28,679 nt of DNA from NCBI GenBank assembly GCA_002429385.1, contig DIZL01000065.1:1-28679 (forward strand), given 5' to 3'. The DNA comes from Prolixibacteraceae bacterium UBA6029 (lineage in GTDB: Bacteria > Bacteroidota > Bacteroidia > Bacteroidales > Prolixibacteraceae). Position 1 is the first letter of the stretch. Every line of letters begins with the position of its first letter. The notes below the pieces were generated by a model, which saw only the letters and a list, made by a program, of their open reading frames with translations, did no database searches and was not told where the DNA came from. Below are positions 6,821-13,249 of the stretch, piece after piece. Both the position numbers and the translations under genes were made by a program.

Positions 6821-9619
6821 CTAATGTGCATCCAGCCAGTTGTCGCCTGCATTCATTTCAACAGTTAAAGGCACTCCAATGTTTACGGCATGTTCCATCT
6901 CCTGTTTGACAATCGTTTTCATCTGCTCCAGTTCAGGTATCCAGACATCAAAATTCAACTCATCGTGCACCTGTAGGATCATTTTTGATCGGAGATGCTG
7001 TTTGTTGATCTCTCTCCAGATGTTCACCATGGCTATTTTAATGACATCAGCTGCTGAACCCTGAATGGGCGCATTAATTGCATTGCGTTCTGCCATTCCC
7101 CTCACCATTGAGTTGGCCGAATTAATATCGTTCAGATAGCGTTTACGGCCCATGATGGTTTCTACGAATCCCTTGCTGCGTGCATTTTCGATGCTCGAAT
7201 CCATGTATTTCTTTATCTCCGGGAAGTTTTCGAAATAACCATCAATCAGTTCTTTGGCTTCGGTGCGTGAAATATTCAGTCGTGCCGATAACCCAAAAGC
7301 CGAAATACCGTAAATAATCCCGAAGTTGGCTGTTTTGGCCTTCCGGCGCATATCCGAAGTAACCTCGTTCAGCGGTATCTTATATATTTTGGAAGCCGTA
7401 ATGGAATGAATATCCTGATTGTTGCGGAAAGCTTCAATCATTTGTTCGTCTTTGCTCAGGGCAGCCATGATACGCAATTCAATTTGAGAGTAGTCGGCTG
7501 AAAGGAATGTGTGCTTATCGTCGGATGGAATAAATGCCTTGCGAAGTTCACGTCCATTCTCATCACGAATGGGTATATTCTGTAGATTAGGATTGGTCGA
7601 ACTCAGGCGGCCTGTCGCTGCAATGGCCTGGTTGTATGAAGTATGGAGTTTTTTAGTTCTTGGATTAATCAGCAGGGGCAAAGCTTCAACATAAGTTGAT
7701 AGCAGCTTCTTCAAACCCCTGAATTCAAGTATCTTGCCAATGATCGGATTCTTATCTGCCAGCTTTTCGAGGGTCTCTTCAGCAGTCGAGTACTGTTTGG
7801 TCTTGGTCATTTTGGCGTTTGGATCAATCTTCAGCTTTTCGAACAAAATGACTCCCAGCTGTTTGGGCGATGAGACGTTAAACTCTTCACCAGCCATCAA
7901 TATGATTTTACGTTCCACCTCGATAATCTGCTTCCGCAGTACTTCAGCATAGATGCTTAATTCTGAAGTATTTAAATTTACTCCAGCCAGTTCCATATCC
8001 GCCAGCACATAGATCAGGGGCATTTCGATTTCGTCGAACAGCTTGCGTGACCCGCTCTCGTTCAGGTCCTTCTCGATGGCCAACTTCAGCTGAAGGGTAA
8101 GGTCGGCATCTTCGCACGAATAATCCCGAAGCTGCTCAGGTTGCGCGTCTCGCATGGTTTTCTGGAATAAGCCTTTTCCCCCGATCAGGGTATCGGTGGT
8201 GATCTTTTGAAAGTTGAGGTACTGCTCGCACAAGTAATCCAGGTTGTGGCGCAATTCGGGCTGAATGAGGTAATGTGCGATCATGGTATCGAACAAGGGG
8301 CCACGGATCTCAAGGCCGTAATTTTTAAGAATGGACAGGTCAAACTTGATATTCTGCCCTATCTTCAATATCTTTTCATCACCGAAAACCAGACTGAACT
8401 CATGAACAATTTCAGTAGCTTTCTTTCTGTCGGCAGGCAAAGTAACGCAATAGGCCTCATGGCTGCGGAAGGAAAACGACATGCAAACCAGTTCGGCGAT
8501 CATGGTGTCGAGCCCTGTAGTTTCAGTGTCGAAGCAAAACTCTTTCTGAACCGATAATTCGGCCCTCAAACTGGCCCTTTGCTCAGGGGTTTCAATCAGG
8601 TAATACTGATGAGGAACAGTGCTGAATGATTCCAATGTAGTTGGTACAACAGGCTTAGTTTCAGGAACAGGATTGGTAAAGCCGAATAAAGTTCCCTGTT
8701 CGAATTGCACTTCTGCAGCGGCTGGCTTTGGTTTTTCCTCCTGTTTTCGGATCAGTTGCCTGAACTCAAGGTCTGAAAACAGTTCATTTAATTTCTGAAT
8801 ATCAGGATCTTCCATAATGAGTTTATCCTCATCAAATTCGACAGGAACATCCAGAATAATCTTTGCCAGCTCCCGCGACATGCGTACCTGCTGTTCATAT
8901 TCAACCAGGTTTTCCTTCAATTTCCCTTTCTGCGAATCGATGTTCTGGTAGAGTCCTTCAACCGATTTGAATTCAGAAATAAGCTTCATGGCAGTCTTTG
9001 GACCGACCCCCGGGCAACCCGGAATATTATCAGACGTATCACCCATCAGGCCAAGTACATCGATCACCTGCCAGGGCTCGTCGATCATGAAGTTTTCCCG
9101 GACTTCAGGGATTCCCCAAACTTCAGGTTGTTCGCCCCCACGGGAGGGTTTATACATGAAAATATTTTCGGAGACAAGTTGCGCATAATCCTTGTCGGGG
9201 GTCATCATATAGGTGGTGTAGCCCATGGTCTCGGCTTTTTTGGCCAGAGTGCCGATCACATCGTCGGCCTCAAAACCAGCTTTTTCCAATATCGGAATAT
9301 GGTAAGCCTCAATGATTTTACGGATATAGGGGATTGATTTTTGCAGATCCTCAGGCATCACATCCCGGTTAGCCTTGTAGGCCTCAAACATTTCGTGCCT
9401 GAAAGTCGGAACATTCAGGTCGAACACCACGGCAATATGTGTCGGCTTTTGTTCCCTCAGCAATTGCTCCAGAATGTTTACGAAACCAAGCATGGCCGAG
9501 GTATTCAGCCCCTTGGAGTTAAACCTTGGATTCTTGATGAAAGCGAAATACGAACGGTAAATGAGCGCGTAGGCATCGAGCAAAAAAAGACGCTTATCGG
9601 TATTGTTGTGTGCTGACAT
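6821..9619 (-). CDS. polA: DNA polymerase I
   Basis: Repair and lagging-strand polymerase of 932 residues with all three domains. The 5'-3' exonuclease is at about residues 9-290, with LLDAYALIYR, the EADD cluster at 117-120, DKDYAQLV and GDTSDNIPGCPGVGPKTA. The 3'-5' proofreading domain begins near 340 and keeps the DTE of FCFDTETTGLD at 364-366 plus YSCEDADLTLQL, so proofreading looks intact. The polymerase has motif A DYSQIEL (709-715), motif B around 758-770 (RRKAKTANFGIIYG) and motif C QVHDE (883-887). I use the ATG at 9619 (MSAHNNTDKR); an upstream in-frame start would overlap queD. The gap from queD is 17 bp, so the two are probably co-transcribed. Confidence 0.97.
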   Translation of the reverse strand: MSAHNNTDKRLFLLDAYALIYRSYFAFIKNPRFNSKGLNTSAMLGFVNILEQLLREQKPTHIAVVFDLNVPTFRHEMFEAYKANRDVMPEDLQKSIPYIRKIIEAYHIPILEKAGFEADDVIGTLAKKAETMGYTTYMMTPDKDYAQLVSENIFMYKPSRGGEQPEVWGIPEVRENFMIDEPWQVIDVLGLMGDTSDNIPGCPGVGPKTAMKLISEFKSVEGLYQNIDSQKGKLKENLVEYEQQVRMSRELAKIILDVPVEFDEDKLIMEDPDIQKLNELFSDLEFRQLIRKQEEKPKPAAAEVQFEQGTLFGFTNPVPETKPVVPTTLESFSTVPHQYYLIETPEQRASLRAELSVQKEFCFDTETTGLDTMIAELVCMSFSFRSHEAYCVTLPADRKKATEIVHEFSLVFGDEKILKIGQNIKFDLSILKNYGLEIRGPLFDTMIAHYLIQPELRHNLDYLCEQYLNFQKITTDTLIGGKGLFQKTMRDAQPEQLRDYSCEDADLTLQLKLAIEKDLNESGSRKLFDEIEMPLIYVLADMELAGVNLNTSELSIYAEVLRKQIIEVERKIILMAGEEFNVSSPKQLGVILFEKLKIDPNAKMTKTKQYSTAEETLEKLADKNPIIGKILEFRGLKKLLSTYVEALPLLINPRTKKLHTSYNQAIAATGRLSSTNPNLQNIPIRDENGRELRKAFIPSDDKHTFLSADYSQIELRIMAALSKDEQMIEAFRNNQDIHSITASKIYKIPLNEVTSDMRRKAKTANFGIIYGISAFGLSARLNISRTEAKELIDGYFENFPEIKKYMDSSIENARSKGFVETIMGRKRYLNDINSANSMVRGMAERNAINAPIQGSAADVIKIAMVNIWREINKQHLRSKMILQVHDELNFDVWIPELEQMKTIVKQEMEHAVNIGVPLTVEMNAGDNWLDAH

Positions 9620-9636
9620 GTCTAAGTGTATTATTT

Positions 9637-10083
9637 TTAATTGTCTGATGCATACCATTCTGCAAAGGCATTGCTGGTTTCGTATAAACGAACGCAGAAA
9701 AGTTCAATATGTTCAGGTAAATGTGGTTTTACTCTTTCGGCGATATAAACAACCAGATTTTCGGAGGTGGGCTGAAACGGAACCACCTGGTGGCGTTCGT
9801 ACATCTGCCCCAGGGCGCTGAGCTTGTCGGTAGGTGCATTTACATTGATCATCAGCGAATGATCCAACTGACTGACAATCTGTTCCTGAATAATCTTCTT
9901 CAGGATACTGAAATCAATCACCATGCCATCTTTAGGACTTCCTGCCGACTGCAGGGATTCGCCCACAACGGTAATCTGCAGTTTATACGAATGCCCGTGA
10001 ATGTTTCGGCAAAGCCCGTCATAGTTGAGCAGTGCATGCGACATCTCAAAGCCAAATTGTTTGGTCACTCTGATTCTTGCCAT
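9637..10083 (-). CDS. queD: 6-carboxy-5,6,7,8-tetrahydropterin synthase (QueD)
   Basis: Converts dihydroneopterin triphosphate to 6-carboxytetrahydropterin, the first committed step of queuosine (preQ0) synthesis. The 148-residue T-fold protein shows the zinc histidines H16 and H29/H31 (IHGHSY), and C25 in GLCRNIHGH as the catalytic cysteine. The CxxxHGH arrangement with catalytic Cys favours QueD over eukaryotic-type PTPS. MVIDFSILK and QLDHSLMIN follow in the expected order, and the C-terminal glutamate sits in RLYETSNAFAEW. No other queuosine gene is in the window. It is the first gene of a likely queD-polA unit; a pair of competing hairpins lies 28-67 bp upstream of its start. Confidence 0.93.
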   Translation of the reverse strand: MARIRVTKQFGFEMSHALLNYDGLCRNIHGHSYKLQITVVGESLQSAGSPKDGMVIDFSILKKIIQEQIVSQLDHSLMINVNAPTDKLSALGQMYERHQVVPFQPTSENLVVYIAERVKPHLPEHIELFCVRLYETSNAFAEWYASDN

Positions 10084-10110
10084 ATTCTAATTTTCTTGAG
10101 GTCGAAATTA

Positions 10111-10150
10111 GAAAAGGATCCGGTCTTTTTAAAAGGATTGGATCCTTTTC
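10111..10150. repeat. Competing short inverted repeats upstream of queD
   Basis: GAAAAGGATCC at 10111-10121 is the perfect inverse of GGATCCTTTTC at 10140-10150 (11-bp stem). A second copy, AAAAGGAT at 10131-10138, can pair with ATCCTTTT at 10142-10149 around a TGG loop. The two stems use the same right arm and exclude each other. They lie in the leader or promoter region of queD. Confidence 0.6.
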
Positions 10151-10330
10151 TGATCAAAAGGGAGTATATTTAAAATCAGATGCGATCAGGAAGGATTATA
10201 ATTTGCTTTTCTACACGCCTGTTTTACCTATGCGAAATTTTTGAAACTGTATTCAGGTCTGTTTGTGGATCTGTTTTTCTGTCTTATCTTCTGTTCTGCG
10301 TAGGGATTGTTCAGGGTTTGACCTTAGATT

Positions 10331-10504
10331 CTTTCATACCTCTTTCATACCTCTTTCATACCACTGTCATATCAAATTCGAAACAAATTCGAAACAAATA
10401 CATAACAAATTCGAATCAAATTCGAACGGCTACGTATTTGTTTCGAATTTGTTATGTATTTGTTTCGAATTTGTTTCGAATTTGATATGACAGTGGTATG
10501 AAAG
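10331..10504. repeat. Perfect 63-bp inverted repeat built of 11-nt words
   Basis: Left arm 10353-10415 and right arm 10442-10504 are perfect reverse complements over 63 bp. After one mismatch, 5 more pairs (10417-10421 with 10436-10440) leave a 14-nt loop. The left side is phased in 11-nt units: CTTTCATACCT twice then CTTTCATACCA (10331-10363), a 9-nt CTGTCATAT, then CAAATTCGAAA twice, CAAATACATAA, CAAATTCGAAT and CAAATTCGAAC. It lies 248 bp upstream of the queD start and 374 bp beyond the ArsR stop, in a 794-bp region without a convincing gene. Reading frames across it are made of the repeat itself. Confidence 0.92.
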
Positions 10505-10614
10505 TGGTACGACAGAGAAGAGAAGCATTGGACAGCTTCATACCGATGAAGGGAAGAGTTTTCCCTAATTCAGCAGGACCAATTTTCTTTTTTTAGAAGA
10601 CCTTGCATTTTGTG

Positions 10615-10741
10615 TTTAAACCTTAATAACTTGGCTCAACCCCCGGTATCCCAACCTCATTTACCTTGTCAGTACGAAAATTTACAGATGGTAAATAAGG
10701 TTGTGTTTATGGGATTTATTGGCCGGTTACTAAGGTTTAAA
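10615..10741. repeat. Imperfect long inverted repeat in the queD-arsR gap
   Basis: TTTAAACCTTA at 10615-10625 pairs perfectly with TAAGGTTTAAA at 10731-10741. Inside them, segments around CCAACCTCATTTACC and GGTAAATAAGGTTG pair again after a diverged stretch. The arms are about 50 nt with a loop of about 20 nt. GTAAATAAGG recurs at 10747-10756. The rest of the gap (10742-10877) shows no gene. Confidence 0.65.
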
Positions 10742-10877
10742 ATACTGTAAATAAGGTTTTTATGAACGTATTATTTGAGGGGTACACTCGGATTCTCACA
10801 AAGAATAACCGGTTTTCCGTAGCGTTCCTATCGGGAAAGGCGGGAAATAAGGTGTTTGTAGAAATTTGATCCGTTAA

Positions 10878-11180
10878 CTATTCGCAGGTGCAGCGTTGCA
10901 GGCAGTCGACAATCTGACTGAGAATATCGTGCTTCAGGTAATAGTACGTATTCTTTCCTTCGCGGCGTGAGCAAAGAACGCCTTTGTCTTTCAGGATGCC
11001 TAAATGATGTGAGGTTGTTGATTGTTCAATACCAAGTAATTCGTGGATCTCGGTAACTGTTAGTTTTTTACCGCCTTCCAGGTGCTTTAATATGGCGATA
11101 CGCACCGGATGGGCAATTGCTTTGAGCATACTGGCAGCCATTTCCAACTTGTCGGAATCAATTTCCTGGATATTCATCAT
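10878..11180 (-). CDS. ArsR-family transcriptional repressor
   Basis: A 100-residue winged-helix regulator of the ArsR/SmtB type. The core reads MLKAIAHPVRIAILKHLE, then the helix-turn-helix around LTVTEIHELLGIEQSTTSHH, LGILKDKGVLCSRREGKNTY and a wing ending in YYYLK. Cysteines occur in GVLCSRR and as a C-terminal cluster CLQRCTCE; such C-terminal thiols serve as metal or thiol sensors in some ArsR proteins. The ligand here is unknown, and no metal-resistance gene is adjacent. It may start at the first or second of two ATGs in tandem. It is divergent from the polyprenyl synthetase gene with a 203-bp gap. A palindrome over its own -7 box suggests autorepression. Confidence 0.92.
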   Translation of the reverse strand: MMNIQEIDSDKLEMAASMLKAIAHPVRIAILKHLEGGKKLTVTEIHELLGIEQSTTSHHLGILKDKGVLCSRREGKNTYYYLKHDILSQIVDCLQRCTCE

Positions 11181-11200
11181 GGTTCGAATTTTAACAGATG

Positions 11201-11217
11201 CAAATATATGAATATTT
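11201..11217 (-). promoter_or_regulatory. arsR -7 box overlapped by a palindromic operator candidate
   Basis: On the (-) strand, TATATTTG (11208-11201) is an exact TAnnTTTG box 20 bp before the arsR ATG. It overlaps the perfect palindrome AAATAT-N4-ATATTT at 11202-11217. ArsR/SmtB operators are AT-rich dyads of similar form, so this may be the autoregulatory site. Confidence 0.5.
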
Positions 11218-11354
11218 AGCTTTAAAGGGAAGCTGCATGTTTTTTAATTAGTAGTTTAGACCGGTTTTAAATAAGTGTATATTAGTCTTTTACGCTCAGT
11301 ACGTTGAATAATGATCTATTGGGAAGGATTTTCTGAAATAGTAAATATATTTTC

Positions 11355-11362
11355 TAATTTTG
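11355..11362 (+). promoter_or_regulatory. Candidate -7 box of the polyprenyl synthetase gene
   Basis: TAATTTTG matches TAnnTTTG exactly and lies 21 bp upstream of the ATG at 11384. No exact TTTG lies at the usual distance; the closest element is TTTCTG near 11329-11334. Confidence 0.4.
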
Positions 11363-11383
11363 AGACACTCAAAATATGCGTGA

Positions 11384-12358
11384 ATGACCTCTTTGGATAT
11401 AATAAAATCGCCGATTCAGGAAGAACTCAAAAGTTTCGAAAGCTACTTCAAAGAAGCCATTAAAAGCGATATCCCCTTTCTGCAGATTATCATCCGGTAT
11501 ATTCTGCGGAAGAAAGGAAAGCAAATGCGCCCCATGTTCGTCTTTCTCTCAGCAAAGATATGCGGCGAATTTAATGAAACGACTCATCTGGCGGCTTCTT
11601 CCATCGAATTGTTGCATACGGCCACACTGCTACACGACGATGTGGTGGACGAATCGTACGAACGGCGCGGAAGTTTTTCGATCAATGCCTTATGGAAGAA
11701 TAAGATTGCCGTTTTGGTGGGCGATTTCATCCTTGCGCGTGGATTTTTAAATACCCTCGACCGTAAGGAATATCGTTTCCTGCACCTGATTTCGCGGGCA
11801 GTAAAAGACATGAGTGAGGGGGAGATCCTGCAGATGCGTAAAAGCCGCAAGCTGGACATCGACAATGAAACCTATTTCGAAATTATACGAAAAAAGACCG
11901 CTTCACTGATTGCAACCAGCATGGCTATCGGGGCAGCATCGGTTACGAAGGACGATGAAACCGTTGAAAAAATGTTCGCCATAGGTCTCGATGTGGGAAT
12001 TGCCTTCCAGATCAAGGATGATATATTTGACTATCAAAGCAAGGGACTTCTTGGTAAACCCACCGGGAACGATATCAAGGAAAAGAAAATCACCCTGCCG
12101 TTACTTTATGTGTTGAATACTTGTGAGTCGGGCGAAAGGAGCCGCATTCTTCATCTGATCAAACGTAAAAACAAGAACCAGGCCAAGGTGAAAGAGTTGG
12201 TTGATCTGGTCGTGAGCCGTGGTGGTCTGGAATATGCAGCGCAGCAAATGAACGAATTCCGCACCAAAGCCATTTCGGGCCTGATGGAATTTCCTGAAAG
12301 TGAATCACGGACTGCATTGATTGAACTGGTGAACTACACTACCACCAGGAATAAGTAA
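11384..12358 (+). CDS. All-trans polyprenyl diphosphate synthase (menaquinone side chain type)
   Basis: A 324-residue trans-prenyltransferase that adds isopentenyl diphosphate units to an allylic starter. All signature parts are present: KGKQMRP (residues 44-50) for IPP binding, the first aspartate-rich motif DDVVDE at 85-90, the GDFILARG helix, and the second motif DDIFD at 212-216, followed by KEKKITLPLLY. The short DDxxD (no two-residue insertion) and the length fit octaprenyl/heptaprenyl synthases of the IspB/HepT kind. In Bacteroidota these make the menaquinone tail. Chain length cannot be settled from the sequence. It is divergent from arsR. Its stop is 4 bp before a heptamer array, with an LCIB-like gene converging from the other side. 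Confidence 0.93.
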   Translation: MTSLDIIKSPIQEELKSFESYFKEAIKSDIPFLQIIIRYILRKKGKQMRPMFVFLSAKICGEFNETTHLAASSIELLHTATLLHDDVVDESYERRGSFSINALWKNKIAVLVGDFILARGFLNTLDRKEYRFLHLISRAVKDMSEGEILQMRKSRKLDIDNETYFEIIRKKTASLIATSMAIGAASVTKDDETVEKMFAIGLDVGIAFQIKDDIFDYQSKGLLGKPTGNDIKEKKITLPLLYVLNTCESGERSRILHLIKRKNKNQAKVKELVDLVVSRGGLEYAAQQMNEFRTKAISGLMEFPESESRTALIELVNYTTTRNK

Positions 12359-12362
12359 AGAG

Positions 12363-12524
12363 GAGCATGGGGCAAGGTGCATGGAGCATGGAGCATGGGG
12401 CAAGGTGCATGGAGCATGGAGAACGGAAAAAGTCATTAGTCATTCGGAAAGTTGTTCATATATCATTTCATTATTGCTAATCACTTTCCCTATTTCCATG
12501 CTCCATGCCCCATGCTCCCTGCTC
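12363..12524. repeat. Heptamer-phased inverted repeat between two convergent stop codons
   Basis: The left array (12363-12425) is nine contiguous 7-nt words: GAGCATG, GGGCAAG, GTGCATG, GAGCATG, the same four again, then GAGAACG. The four-word block is thus an exact 28-nt direct repeat. The right array (12496-12524) is the inverse: read on the (-) strand it is GAGCAGG, GAGCATG, GGGCATG, GAGCATG. The arrays begin 4 bp after the polyprenyl synthetase stop and 1 bp after the LCIB-like gene stop. GGAGAACGGAAAA also occurs in the dus 3' array. Confidence 0.88.
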
Positions 12525-12525
12525 T

Positions 12526-13218
12526 TTAGATCTTTCGGAAAACTTTCTGCGAGAAGTAGTTTGGCAGGGTTTCGTCGGTGTTAATGATAATCCCCCCCAG
12601 GATGTACACCGGATACTTGTTCAGGAGGATGGGGTGATGCTGAATCAGTTCCAGAATTTCCTTTTCAATTTCGTCGTACACCAAATGAGTCGTTTTAAGG
12701 ATGGGAATGTCGGCATTTCTGATTTCTTCGGCTTTAGGCAGCAAACGCAAGGCTAAGAATTCAGGTTGAAATTCAGAATAGTCAACCGGGTCGATCTGGT
12801 GAATGGAAGTCGACAGGACATGATCCTGGACCATCATCAGCGCACCGCAGGTATTGGTATGGCGATGCTGTCCTACGCGCCTTATTTTACCCACCTCTCC
12901 GGTTCGCGAGATGCCGATATGTGAACCAAAGATAAAAAGAGCGGCGCCTCCGTCAGGAATATGGTCGGAGAATGCAGTCAATCCGATTTCACCAACAAAA
13001 GGGTATCCGGCCAGGCCGCCCATAATAAATGTTCCTGAAGGGGAAGGGAGGTTCATTTTAGAGGGATGGTGGTTTAACTCGTCGAAGCAAAAAGAAGTGG
13101 CCACAATAACACTGTTCATCTCGATTCCTTCCTGTGTGGCGATTTCGAGCACTGCATTATGGGAGGCTTCCGACATTGTTGAAAATTCCTCAAAGTACTG
13201 TTTTATAATTTTCTGCAC
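12526..13218 (-). CDS. LCIB-family (LCIB_C-type) carbonic anhydrase homologue
   Basis: A 230-residue soluble protein with the conserved blocks of the LCIB/LCIC family, zinc enzymes related to beta-carbonic anhydrases that interconvert CO2 and bicarbonate. Visible blocks: TSFCFDEL (C44, D46), GGLAGYPFVGEIGLTAFSDH, IPDGGAALFIFGSHIGIS (H100), then GQHRHTNTCGAL (C124). The C44-H100-C124 set and the 24-residue H-to-C spacing match the family zinc ligands as I recall them. The arginine expected near C+4 is L48 here, so activity is uncertain. The start is GTG at 13218; ATG at 13176 is the alternative. It follows ppc by 31 bp on the same strand and is probably co-transcribed, which fits a bicarbonate-related role. 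Confidence 0.72.
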   Translation of the reverse strand: MQKIIKQYFEEFSTMSEASHNAVLEIATQEGIEMNSVIVATSFCFDELNHHPSKMNLPSPSGTFIMGGLAGYPFVGEIGLTAFSDHIPDGGAALFIFGSHIGISRTGEVGKIRRVGQHRHTNTCGALMMVQDHVLSTSIHQIDPVDYSEFQPEFLALRLLPKAEEIRNADIPILKTTHLVYDEIEKEILELIQHHPILLNKYPVYILGGIIINTDETLPNYFSQKVFRKI

Positions 13219-13249
13219 GGATTGGGTTATTAAGGTTCATGATCACTGT

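Noticed and set aside
10180..10490. Two overlapping (+) reading frames of 75-101 codons across the large inverted repeat
   Set aside because: Their protein sequence is just the translation of the 11-nt words (repeating FVSNL/RNKY-like strings), with no start context or family resemblance.
10331..10504. Insertion sequence or MITE
   Set aside because: No transposase and no target-site duplication could be seen; internal phasing by short words is not typical of MITEs. Left as an unexplained repeat.
12381..12756. Reading frames on (+) through the heptamer array and the 3' end of the LCIB-like gene
   Set aside because: They are translations of GAGCATG-type words and antisense of a well-supported gene.
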